Below, one piece after another: positions 34,501 through 48,464 of a stretch of DNA of 64,000 nucleotides. The notes under the pieces are model-generated. The model saw only the letters and a list, made by a program, of their open reading frames with translations, was not told the origin of the DNA and did no database searches. Origin of the DNA: Arctopsyche grandis (taxonomy: Eukaryota; Arthropoda; Insecta; Trichoptera; Hydropsychidae); assembly GCF_051622035.1 (NCBI RefSeq), contig NC_135357.1:14066001-14130000 (forward strand), in the 5' to 3' direction. Numbering within the stretch: the first letter of the stretch is position 1; each line of letters starts with the position of its first letter. The position numbers and the translations under genes are program-made.

Positions 34501-36977
34501 TTCGCAAAAATGGGTGGGTTTTCCATTTTAGAAGTCGCTTTTCTCAAGATGATTGACTCTTCTTTTCTCAAGATTATTACACATACGTACATATTTATAT
34601 GTACATTTGTAGATAATCGGTATGTGAAATTTTTAATTTTCCGCTATTAAATAGTGTCCAATATATTAAATATTATGCACAAAAATACTTACAAAATGAT
34701 CAATGATTAAAATCTATTAATACTATATTAAAATTTTGTAATAAAAAAATACTGCAATATGTAAATTATATACATAGTAGTTGAATAGAATATTTTATTA
34801 AATTTTGATACTAATTTTTTCTTCACACAGACATATGTATGTAGTATGTATGTAAATATGTAGAAATTAATATTACATATGATAACCCACATGTATCGAT
34901 ATGAGACTTTACATACATACATAAGGTGCGTAGATCAAAGTTTCTTGATATATGTTTTTCTTCTATAAAATGTAAACTCCTGTCGATGCTTTCTTCAGAA
35001 TGTTTCGTCAATGATTGTACGAACAAAAAAAAATTGTTTTTTTTGTACGTCACGAACTTGAAGAAGTGTGAGAAGACGAAAAGGAAGACGGGGATGGGCG
35101 TGAAACTTTTCGATAGTTGAGTCTTAGCAAAAGCTCGTCGGGTGGGGCTTTCAGTTTTATTGAAAACTTTGGCCGAGGGGGTGGACGGGAGGCGGCTTAA
35201 GGGTGGCGGGTATGGCGAGAGAGGGCAGCTTTTTTAAATAAAGTAATTACTCGCAATAAATCTTGAAGACAGGTCATGATACCCGTAGGGAGGCCTGGAC
35301 GCGCAGATGGGCCCATGAGAACGGAATCGACGTCACTCAAGTGTCATGTCATATATTAATTGCGTGCCCCTGAAATAAACCACACATTGAACTGGTACAA
35401 TACCTCTATCTACGTACTTGAAAGTTACAAGTTAGACCGTTATGGGGATTGGTGATGTGTGTAATCGCCTGCTATACGCACCCGTTCATTATCCATTTAT
35501 TTCTATATATACAAACATAGCTATATACTTAAATGATTAGCTGGTCCCAAGTCCCGGTCCCGGTTGAATCGTTCCCGGTAAATCGTGATCTTATTTACAG
35601 CTACATAGTTCTTTTTATTTATAGAGTATTTTTTTAACTTGACATCGATTATTATTTTTTAAAGTTTGAATAAAAATTAATTGTATTCTGTTGTTTTTAT
35701 TCTTCGATTTTTTATTGTCGTTTGTTTTGTGGGCTAAGTGAGTAGAAAACGTATGGTGTTCATATTAACAAGTGTTGCTTGAGCGGAGTTTTGTGAAATA
35801 TTCTCAAGAAAAGCATCCCATCGGACTCGAGCACACCTGGAAGTGATTGCAGAGAGTGGCTGCAAAATTCCTAAAATGGTACGGAAATGCATTTTCTCTA
35901 CATACAATATTAAGTTTGTCATTCGACTTTACCCATGTCCATTTTTTAATGGACGCGAATTGTTAAACAAATACTTAATTAATCTCCCCTTCAAACATAT
36001 GTATGTACATACATACATACATACATTCAAGTCGTTATACTATAGTTTTTTTTAATACTGTATTTAAACGGTCAAATGAAAAACCATTTCTTATGTTGTT
36101 TGTTTTCCATCTCTTTTACACATATCTTTTTCTACCGGCATGTTAGTTCGCTATCTCCTTCTAATGACGAGTCTTCATGTTAATTTATTTCATTGCTCGC
36201 ATTTCATACATATGTAACTAAAATTTGATACGTCACCTATTAATGAGAAAAAGTTTAATATATTTTGTAATTAATTGGTAAAACGATTCACATTAAACCC
36301 GATTCATTCATTTCAAATTCCAATCGGGCAAAGCTGCTTATATTATGATGATCGGTATGATCACTTATATTACATGAGGAAAATATTTGAGGGGTGCCAA
36401 GCCATAACATTTCAAGTTTGTACCAGAAAATCACGATTTAAGACAGAAACTGTTTAAATAAATAAATAAATAATGCATAAATTCATTTTTGCAAAACAAA
36501 AAAAAACTATAATTCTTCCGCGAGCTATTATAACCATTCAACAAGCAATTAATAAATCTTAAATATTAGAAAAAAAAAGTAAAAAAAAAGTTTCAAGTGC
36601 CATCATTTGTGTCATCATTAAGTGCCATAATAACGTTGTATGTACCACTTTCATAATAAAATGAACAACTTATAAAGCATCGTCTCTCTAAACTCTCAGA
36701 TGTTTCCCTGATCATGGTGGCTGAAGATATCATCTCTTTAGCAGTATTCATCTACTTAAAGTTAAATTGACAATACAAGTGACAGTGCAACTAATAAGAC
36801 ACTTACAATTTTATGACTTGTTACTACAACTAAAAGGTGGAATTTCAAAAAAAAATTATGGGTACAAGTAAAGGCTGACACAAATCACGAATAAAACACA
36901 TTTGAGCCTATGTAGTACTTACAACGTTATGGATTGGTACCCCTCACTTATAGAATCTTATGTAACTAATTATTCAT
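31584..36977. other. Non-coding DNA, no gene recognised
   Basis: A TTAACCCTTTGACTGG motif lies at 31797-31812 and a short hairpin around GATGGCGT/ACGCCATC at 31872-31896. GC-balanced islands lie at 33780-33930, 34000-34230 and 35040-35240. A weak minus-strand open frame at 32519-32755 has no domain that could be named. A GGTCCCGGTCCCGG-like motif near 35548 may be an old hAT subterminal. Confidence 0.35.
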
Positions 36978-37118
36978 ACTAAATTAAATAAAATGTCTGT
37001 TTGTCTGTCCGTTAGGTATATCTGCAGTTTAGAACCACCAAATTTGGCATACCTTTCATGGTACTAAATATACTATTCGACTTTTTCCCGGCCGAGCAAA
37101 GCTGGGCAATTCGGTTAG
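36978..37118 (+). mobile_element. Possible short Helitron-like remnant
   Basis: TGTCTGTTTGTCTGTCCGTTA, then ACCACCAAATTTGGCAT, then CCGGCCGAGCAAAGCTGGGC and a TTAG|T end follow the usual order of insect Helitron/Helentron-type non-autonomous elements. The 5' end is not sharp and the copy is only about 140 bases. Confidence 0.4.
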
Positions 37119-39388
37119 TTTATTATTAGAAATAGGTTTAATGGTGTTACCGGTACTATGCATATGTTTATGTACTATTCATATGTATACGTAGGTATGG
37201 TTGCCCTACTTGGATTGTTTTCCAATGGTACATAGGTTGGGGTTACGTTTTTATTATCCTTGGTAATTTTAACGCCTCCTTGGAGTTATGAAGCTGGTTG
37301 AAGCCAGCCCCACCGCGATCCGAGCAATTAAACCACCCTTTGTTGTGCAAAATTGCCCCGCAATAATTAAAAACGGATCGAATCCGGCGACCGGAGGGAG
37401 GGGGCGTAGTAATCCGGATGTGGACGCGCGCGCGTTTCGCAAACAATGCAGTTTGATGCACTCGTCTACCCTGATTGCCTACGGGGTTTCGTGGGGGTGG
37501 GGGGTTGAGAAATGACTCGTGCTTGCATGCATGAACAGATGCGTTGATTGCAAGGACACCCTCACCACGACACTAATCCGAAGGGTATGTTTAAAACCCC
37601 TCCCAACCCTTGCCTTACGGTTAACCTTTTGGACTGCGATCACGTTGTAAACGTATCCTATTTTAACGATCCTTGTTATTTGTATGTAAATCAAATTGCT
37701 CGATCTTGCGAGACCGTTTGTTGCGCTATACAGCTACGTATGTATGTAGATATTTACCTGTTCATAAATGCCTGGTTTTATCAATGACATTTTTGATAAT
37801 TACAAAACGAAATTTGGGAAACTTTTTTCATTCATAATATTTTTTATAAATATTAGAAATTAAGCGTCAATGTTGCTTGTTTTTAGTTTATATAAAATAA
37901 ATTGATTCATAAACAATATGATAGCATAGGTATCTTCGAATCGAAAAAGTAAAAATTGCACACATACATTGGTATTTGTAATTTTAAGATCCGTTTTTTG
38001 CCTATCCAAAGAGGAACACCGAAAGATCGTAGGTATGTAGTTTGATTTTGAAATTGATTATGTGTTTATACATACATATATTATTCAACTTCAAAATATT
38101 TTAATGACAATTGACATCTAAACTAAAAGAAAAAAAAAATTGAATTAAAACTAAAAAAAGCACAACTCTAAACAAAATTATGTGTCCAATACATTACAAT
38201 GAAGATACATATTAAAAGCGTATTTGTGATTAGTGAATTCAAATTAATGAATATTTATAGTATACATTCTAGATATGTAAAATTATATAGGTATACGATT
38301 ACATAATTTAAAAGGGAAATTTAATGAAAATATATGTAGCTCTGATTTATAATTTAAATGCTCATATTTGGATAAAGTATAATAATAATTTGACTTACAT
38401 ACCTCCCGAACCCTAATTTTCATCATGTTTTAGTGAAAATGATTTTTCTCCCGGTTTGTTCTTGTATTCTGCGTGATTTCAAAATTGTGCCGTGACGTTT
38501 AAATTAGTTTTTGGGCGTTTTGCTTGAATATTAATTAGCGAGCAACGAGCCACATAAAATATTTAGTAAATTTTCGGCCAACGAAAACCCTCTCCCTACC
38601 AAAAATGAGTTTGAAGGGGTGGGGGGTGCGGACGACGACGCCCGAGACGCTTGTAAAATTCGCCTGGCGGATTTCGCTCTGAATTTATTTCGTCCTCTTT
38701 TCGGGTTGTATTTAAATTGCGGACGGGAATTACGAACCCCCGCCCTCTCCCTATTTAGACGTGTGTGCGTCCACACAATTAGGCCGGGATAGGGTTAACA
38801 ACTCTTGCGAGAGGCACTTTGTAATGTCACTCTTGTTTACCGCGCGGGTGCCTAATGGAACGGTGAAAGTTTTCGCCGCAGAAATAATATAAGGACACGC
38901 AATTCGACAAATATTCCTTGGACATGTAAAGGTCAGACGTACATACTGTTTTGTCGTCGGTATTGTTTCGAATACAATAGTTTACGATTGGCCGCGCAAT
39001 TTCTATGCTAAATGATGAAATCAAATATGTGCATAGTTGAAATGAAATATATATGTATATATTCACATATATGTGAAGCGGCGCAAGGCAGGTACTTGGA
39101 AAAATATATGTGTGTAAAGGAGGCTGTATATCAGTCGTCGGAATAAGGCCGCATCCTATGGTACAGCACGTGTTCCGCGCCCATATGTCCATATAATGTC
39201 CACCCCGTGTCACTCGGGGGCGACCGACCATTTTATGGCGGTTTCAACCCTTTGTACGTGTATATTTTTTCCTTCGATATGACCCTAATATGAAAGGAAT
39301 AAGTCTGAACTGAAGTTATGGCGTCTGACGCCACGATAGACGTCATCGCTTCACCAGGTAGATAAATACGTATAAAGAAAGTTTCTCA
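37119..39388. other. Non-coding DNA with GC-balanced islands
   Basis: Islands at 37270-37720 and 38570-38830 contain G-runs and CpGs but no supported protein. A TTAACCTTTTGGACTGCG motif (37620) and an AGGGTTAA motif (38791-38798) resemble piggyBac-like tips. Confidence 0.35.
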
Positions 39389-39793
39389 GGTGCTACTTTA
39401 GTATGCGATTTACCTTCACGTTTTTACTTTAATATGCGGTCTCACTGTCTCAGTTCTCGTGTGTGACAGTGAGGCTGGATAATATCGACCCTAACAACAT
39501 AATCTTAAATGAATAGGGCCAACACCCATTTATTTAAGGGTCAGGTTAGGTTAAGTTAAGGTTGGCCCTATTCATTTAAGATTTGGCTAAGAGATATGTA
39601 TCTGCTGACGATATTTTGATAGAAATGCTTCGACAACATTATGGGGCGGCAGGAAAAAAAATTGTAATTATCATTTCGTTGCTACGAAATGATTATTACA
39701 ATTTTACAATTTTACAAATACAAATAAAAAAAAATCGACTGCGATTCAAAGGTAGATCGCATGCTAAGGTATACCGCATACTAAAGTAGCACC
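39389..39793. mobile_element. Inverted-repeat element with GGTGCTACTTTAGTATGCG ends
   Basis: The left end GGTGCTACTTTAGTATGCG is exactly inverted at the right end (39775-39793). The flanks GTTTCTCA and ATTTCTCA suggest a 7- or 8-bp target duplication. Inside, AATCTTAAATGAATAGGGCC is inverted around 39508-39582, and an AATTGTAATxATCATTTCGT-type palindrome lies near 39660-39710. The nested inverted repeats allow extensive folding. No transposase is present. Confidence 0.7.
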
Positions 39794-42700
39794 ATTTCTC
39801 ATATGTAGAGTGAGTATGTTGTGCTTTTTTTTAGAAATTAGACACTAAATTTTTACCAAAGTATTTTAAAAATGATTTTTCAGAAACTGTAAAAAATGAA
39901 GTTATTGTAAATATGTACGTACATAGAGTAAGTAAGCAAGGGGAATTGATTTCCACAGCGGTTTGTGAAATGTGTAATTGCGTGCCTGAATGCATCAGAG
40001 TTTCCACCACCGTCGATGCATTCTTGCGGGTTTGCAATGTAAATTATCTTTTAAGCTAAATTATTGTTAGTAAATATAAAGTTTTATTTTAAAATATGTT
40101 TTTAGTTTTATTTTGAATGTTAAATTTTACTATAGGTAGATTTATGAAAATGCCACTTGACTATAGTTAAATCTTTGTAATTATTACGTATTTATTAGTT
40201 GACTATGGTTACATAATATTTCTTATTTTATAATATTTTTTGTTTTAATTTTTCATCGATTTCATGGTTAAGATTTACATACATACATGCATATTTAAGT
40301 TCGAAAGACCGCCTCCACCTTTAAGTGGAAATGTTTACGTATACATATGTACATTTGTATTAACTCACACACCAACCCAGTAACCCAGGAGGAAATAAAA
40401 GACTACAGTTTCCTAAATTAAATCGCATATAAATGCTTTGACATTGGTAGCAAATATGCACATACGTGGTGGTACATACATATGTACATATACATACATA
40501 CATTTGTATATATGACGACGGTATCGTTAGGGTGCATATTCGGTGGTACTACTTTTGTCTGAGCCTCTTAAATGTCAAATATGAATAGATACGGAAATTA
40601 AATGTCGTGTTAGCATTCGTATGTATAGAGATGACAGGCAAGTGTTAATGGCGTACAAAATCAAGTATTCCACTTAAAAATTCAGTGGTACATATGTATG
40701 TACGTATGTATTTACTTCGACATTTACGATCGACGCGAGTGCATTCGGTTAACTCTGTTAAAAATATTTTTAATGTATATTTAACTGCAATCGAAACGTA
40801 TACGTTTCTCGCCCTGTTAAAAGCATTCATATTCGTTTTCTTGTGTAGTGGCAGATGGTACTTGGCGGGAACGCACCTGCTTTCGTTTTCTCACCTGCCA
40901 ATTAATGTATTCGCCTTGGCACGTGGACGAATTGTGGCCTTTTGGAGCAGCTGGATTCGCTTCTTCATTCGATGCTCTGTCCTGAAATAATTATTTCAAA
41001 ACGTACATATTGCTATATCATCTCAAAAAAGTCACCTGTCACCACCGGATCGATTATATCGGGGCTCAGTACCGTTTTGTAAACAAGTTCAATATGTAAT
41101 ATGCGCTATATATGTAGATACGTACAGTGCATATTACCTACATACACATGTATGTACATACGTACATATAATCTTTAGACCCATTATTAAGATGTATAAT
41201 ATTTTACCCGGCGTGTGTAAATTCATCTGTTTGAATTTTTAAACAAAGAATTCGGATTATTTTTACCTCGCTTACATATTTCATGCATTAAAACCACCTG
41301 TTTTGGTGTACCCATACCCAAACGTACCTTGTATTTCCCTTGCATTTTTCACCCCCTACCCTGCCTGATTCCATTCCCTTGTGTACGCGGACTTTTCTTT
41401 GACCTCGTCCCCCAGGGAATTTCTTGCTACCACCTACTTCCCTTACGCTGCTCACCCCTTCGAAGATTTTTATTATTTTTCGAGGGTTTGCTATAGTATC
41501 TGGGTAGTCTCAGCCCGAAAACTCGATCGACAGGGATGCTGGATTTATTTTTACTACCGCGGCTACATTTGTAAGGCACGGAGCGAGGCGGAAATTTTTC
41601 CAGGTAATGCTGAAAATATGCGATTGCTACTTTGTATAACATTTTGCTTTATTGCGATTTTTTCGAGACCGGATCTAATGCTGTTAACGTTTTATGGACA
41701 AACGCGAATATTTATCTGGGTCGTAAAAGGCGTAAATGCCTTTATCGGAACGGAGAGCTCGTAACAGAACGGTTAATTTTGTTTATGCAATTACCTTTTG
41801 TTTATTTTTTGATTTAATTTTTTCTATATAATACGATTTTATTGTTTTTATTATTAATGCTATTTGTAATTATATATATTTTATACTTTTATTGTACATT
41901 TTTTGTTTTATTATACGTATGTAAAAAGTTTTTTAATATGGAATTTTTTAATGGAAAAGAATTTTAATATGGCTTTCTACCATTTCCTTTCTTAACATTT
42001 ACAGTAAGGATTTTATTATATTATAACAAATTATATGCTTTGTACACACAATTTTGACATCAACTTTTGACTAGTAATGTAATAGTATGTCTCTTGTGCA
42101 TATCATAGTTTGAAGTGTATCATAACTGCAAAGTGCAACACGCAAAACTGAGTTTTACGAATGCTCCAGGCATAGTAGCGCACTCCCAAAAACGCCACAA
42201 AAGGCCAGAAAGTTTTGCACGAGCTTTCCAGATGCACATCTCATAGTTGTTTTTAAAGTTTCTACTTACTTTTCAACTGAAACGACAACGCAGATTTGTT
42301 ACTTGTTCGCTATTATAAAATTTTGTTGCGCGTCTCTCCAAACTTATCTTTCGCTATAAATAGTAAATATTTGTCTTGAATATACATACATATGTACATA
42401 CGTAGGTAATTTTTTGTTCAAAAAAATTAATCAAATTTTAAATTATTAATTATGTTAATCCGAATTGCGATATTTTACCGAGTGCAAAATTATGTGCACA
42501 CATGCCACTAGTAATATGTAACTACTTACCCGCGTAAACTTTGACGAGCTAAATATACATAGCTCGTATAGAGTATAAAGTTGACGTTTTCAAATTAATA
42601 CAAACAAAACACATATTCTGATTAATTTTGAAGCCAATGATCACAAGATCAATTTTCCAAACAGCCTAACGGGGTCGAGTGCGAGGTTACGACCAAAAAA

Positions 42701-43439
42701 CAATTTTGTTCGTTGAGGGTTGACGCCCTGTCGTTTTAATGTCCACTTGGCAATTCCAACGTGGACACAGTCGATCTGAAAACCAGAGTCGTAGGTACAT
42801 ATATACAGACATATACACATTCATACATACAATATGCGTAGAGATGTGTGTGCGTGAGATGAGGGTGTCCTCGAGTGAGCCCGAACGGCGGTTTAAGTGC
42901 TTGGGGTATTTTTGACCCCGCGTTCCCCATACTCCAAAGTTTTACGACCACGGCGGGGTCAAATGGAGTTTTCTTTATTGGGATTGTTATAATTGCGACG
43001 GTTCACGTTCGCCGGAATAATACGAAATTAACCCCAGTTTATGTTTGTCTGTCTGTATGGGTATGTGTATAATTATACAACGCTTCCTCTTTTCTACCTT
43101 GGCGTGTCAATTGCTTTTTTTTTTAATCTAATTATCTCTTGACCGACTTTTTCCACTGATTCCGCTTAAATATAATATAATGTGTACGTGTGCTATATGC
43201 CTGGTGCGTGAACCGTGGCAGGGATTCCACACGAAACCTCAAGCTTTTAAGAACACTTATTATTTTTAAGTTCTCGTAAATTTGCATTCTCAAGCACAGA
43301 CTATTTATATTTTGAATTTTCTTCTAAAGAAAATGAACCTAAGCAGAGTTGAGCACTTTACATAGCTTATGTATGTATATGTACATGTCTTTGGTAGTGG
43401 ACTTCCGTTGCCACAATGCCACAATAACGCATGCAATTC
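39794..43439. other. Non-coding DNA, no gene recognised
   Basis: AT-rich with frequent ACATATGTATGTACAT patches. Less biased stretches lie at 40830-40990, 41330-41760, 42660-42760 and 42850-43060. Open frames in them lack domains and splice context. Confidence 0.35.
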
Positions 43440-43795
43440 CCGTTCCCGTTTCTCGATGTGTTTCGATAAGTATACATATGTTTCAGTTTCAAATTAATAC
43501 TTCTAAATCAAATTAAATTATAGTAATGATAATTTTTTGGAAAAACGCAGGCAGCGAACACATTTGAAATTGTTCATTTGTTTGTTTATTTTACCCTAAC
43601 AACACAGGTGGAGACGCGAAAACATTTGAAATTATTGCGGTGCAATGCCACTCATTCCCGTTTTTCCCCTTTCCGTTCCCGTTTTCGACGATTTTTTTTA
43701 CAGAAACCATCGCAGGTATACACTCCTGTAAATTTCATCGCAATCGGTTGAATGGTATAGGAACGCATACGTGACAGACAAACATTGATTTATAT
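43440..43795 (-). mobile_element. Possible non-autonomous Helitron-like element
   Basis: The minus strand reads AATCAATGTTTGTCTGTCACG, then TACCATTCAACCGATTGC, then a stretch with CGTTCCC/GGGAACGGGAA-type motifs repeated at 43436-43456 and 43660-43685. This resembles the 'TTTGTCTGTC ... CAACCGAT' opening and 'GGGAACGGGAATTGC' end of insect Helitron-type repeats. Neither exact terminus was fixed. Confidence 0.4.
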
Positions 43796-43823
43796 ATATG
43801 TATATATATGTATATCATCATCA
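43796..43823. repeat. TATATATG/CATCATCAT tail next to the LINE 3' end
   Basis: A short TATATATGTA microsatellite followed by four ATC units directly abuts the LINE reading. The ATC units are probably the RTE-type 3' simple-repeat tail. Confidence 0.6.
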
Positions 43824-44381
43824 TCATTTACAGCCATTCGCCATCCACTGCTGGATGAAGGCCTCTCCAACACGCTTCCACTCGTCTCTGTTTTGCGCAA
43901 CACTCATCCATCTCATTCCGCACATTTTCCTAATTTCGTTCACCCATCTTCCTTGCGGTCTTCCTTTTACTCTTTTGCCTTCTCTCGGGTACCATTCAAG
44001 CACTTCTTTTGTCCACCTTTCGTCCATCCTCCTAGCTACGTGACCCGCCCATTGCCATTTCAATCTCTTCACTCTATCCACTATGTCCACTACCCTTGTC
44101 ATATTTCTCACCCACGTGTTCCGCTTCCTGTCTTTCCTCGTTATGCCAAGCATACAGCGTTCCATACTTCTTTGAGTGCATTGGATTTTATTTTGCATCT
44201 TGGCGTTCAGTGTCCAAGTTTCACATCCATACGTCATCACTGGCAAAACGCATTGATCAAAGATCCTTTTCTTCAGGCAGAGTGGCATTTTTGATTTAAA
44301 AACAGAATTTATCCGTCCAAATGCACTCCACCCTAATTTCATACGTCTCTTTATCTCTTCATTTTTACTACCAGACATATT
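43824..44381 (-). pseudogene. RTE-like LINE, 5'-truncated, open C-terminal reverse-transcriptase ORF
   Basis: The minus strand keeps about 185 uninterrupted codons: [20 protein letters not shown], then [15 protein letters not shown], then [33 protein letters not shown] and [11 protein letters not shown] before the stop. 'VLPxxTYGCETWxL' and the WAGHVARR/GRPxxRW tail are the established C-terminal part of RTE-clade ORF2. The catalytic YADD-type core and the endonuclease are missing, so it cannot retrotranspose. The absence of stops suggests a much younger insertion than the copy at 22104-22400. TATATATG microsatellite flanks it on both sides. Confidence 0.85.
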
Positions 44382-44384
44382 CAT

Positions 44385-46663
<2,279 letters not shown>

Positions 46664-47036
46664 GTTATTACCAGAGAAATGTAATATTAATAGAAGTGGC
46701 TTTAGGTGTTCTTTTGTTGTCAAGTGACATTCTGTCCACGGACAGATCTAAATAATTTTAGCATCAGTCGTATTTGACGCTTGGTGCTCGACGTATGTTC
46801 GATAAAAACTTCTCTGTTTGTTTATATTACTCGCAAGATGGGCAAGCATCGGTAAAAATTGCACAATACATTAAAAAACATACAATAAACAACATGGGAT
46901 ACATTTTTATAAGTAAATTGATCCGAGTGTACTCTGTGCGATGTAGCGTATTTATAGAGACGTACCGCGTAAAATTGACAACAACTATTTATTCGCAAGG
47001 GCCCCTCTATTCTTATTACATCTCTCTGGTTATTAC
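46664..47036. mobile_element. hAT-type MITE, CAGAGAAATGTAAT family (copy 1) with target duplication
   Basis: The element proper is 46672-47028 (357 bases). Its ends CAGAGAAATGTAAT and ATTACATCTCTCTG are inverse with one mismatch. The flanks GTTATTAC at 46664-46671 and 47029-47036 are a perfect 8-bp target duplication, diagnostic of hAT. It is non-coding. A near-identical copy lies in direct orientation about 300 bases downstream. Confidence 0.88.
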
Positions 47037-47314
47037 AGAATAGCCATGCATTTGAAATTACATATATAAATTATTATTTTTATAATTGTTTATATTTTTT
47101 AGACGTCTATGAGGATAGGATTATTAAACTAATAAAAAAACAACAATTTACTGTATAAATATAATCCGTTCAGAAAAATTCTCACGATATTAGTTTTTAT
47201 CGGACATACATACTCATCAAGTTTTTTTTGAATTTTTGCATCAATTGCGACAAAACTCTGTATGCTTTACATACAAATAATTACGACAATCTGTTTTACT
47301 TTAGCAATAATATA

Positions 47315-47696
47315 CACGAAGTCAGAGAAATGTTATATTAATAGAAGTCGCTTTAGGCGTCATATTGTTGTTAAATGACGATTGTCTCCAGACAATCCTA
47401 AATAATTTTAGTATAAGTCGTATTTGATGCTTGGTGCTCGACGTATGTATGTCCGATAAAAACTTCTCTGTTCGTTTATATTATATTACTCGCAAGATGG
47501 TTAACCATCGGTAAAAATTGCACAATGCATTCAAAAACACACAATAAACAACATGGGATACATTTTTATAATTAAATTGATCCGATTGTATTCCGTGCGT
47601 TGTAGCGTATTTATAGAGACGTACCGCATATTATTGACAACAATTATTTATTCGTAAGGGCCCTTCTATTATTATTACATTTCTCTGGCACGAAGT
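47315..47696. mobile_element. hAT-type MITE, CAGAGAAATGTAAT family (copy 2) with target duplication
   Basis: The element is 47323-47687. The flanks CACGAAGT at 47315-47322 and 47689-47696 are identical, with one extra G before the right flank. Interior similarity to copy 1 is high throughout (for example CGTATTTGA.GCTTGGTGCTC), with small indels. A different target sequence shows that the two copies are independent insertions, not a tandem duplication. Confidence 0.88.
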
Positions 47697-47769
47697 AGTT
47701 TAGACGAAGTTTTATGGTAGTAAAAATATTCAACCTCATTTGTTTATGTTTGTACGTATTTTTACTTTA

Positions 47770-48008
47770 TCTATGTACGTAGTAACAATAGATGAAGTTT
47801 TGTGATCATGCGAAAATTCGAACTCGAGATTTTGACTGATTCGAACTCAGAATCGATTACTGATCTCGTTTTCATGATCTAGAAAAAATGTGTGTGTGTG
47901 TGTGTCTGTGTATTTTGGGGATTTTTTGAACACCGTTAGTCCTATCGAACCGAAACTTAGTATCGGTTACTGAAATTCTTATCGACACGACGTAAATTTT
48001 TTAGATTT
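47770..48008 (+). mobile_element. Helitron-like family B, 5' part only
   Basis: It starts TCTATG preceded by A and follows 23392-23620 closely: CAATAGATGAAGTTTTGTG, ATCTCGTTTTCATGATCTAG, and GACACGACGTAAATTTTT. Similarity stops near 48008, so the copy is 3' truncated. Confidence 0.7.
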
Positions 48009-48316
48009 CTGTACACCCAATATAATTCAATTTGATCTTCATTTATTTCTAAATGTTTAAATGGTTCAATTTTTTTTTATTTATTTAAGCTCGTTTACTG
48101 ATAAAAACTGACATATCCATAGAATTCATGCAAAATCTAATCGTATAGTTGTATTGAAAATTTTCTTTTTCAAATTCGTCGCCATTCGGATCAATGGATA
48201 TCCGATTGCACATATTTTATTATTTACCGTCATTTATTATTATTTGTGCTTTGCACCAGCGGTGTGTATTCGAAAAAGTAGCGTGCCGTAGTATGTAGAT
48301 ACGTTTTAGCATGCCG

Positions 48317-48464
48317 TTCACATTCGCATCGAATGATCCCAATAAAAGTGTACGAGCGAGTCGATCGGAATATGAATACGATGAAAAAAATAATATAAAT
48401 AAATTCACATTCGGATCGTAGTCAGCGTCGAAAGTTATACCCGAGCTACCGATGCGAATGTGAA
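48317..48464. repeat. Inverted repeat TTCACATTCGCATCG
   Basis: TTCACATTCGCATCG (48317-48331) is exactly inverted at 48450-48464, and a third, near-identical copy (TTCACATTCGGATCG) lies between them. It may be a small MITE or a site cluster. Confidence 0.55.

Noticed and set aside
46774..47043. 89-codon frame in MITE copy 1
   Set aside because: It is broken in the near-identical copy 2 and runs past the element end, so it is not coding.
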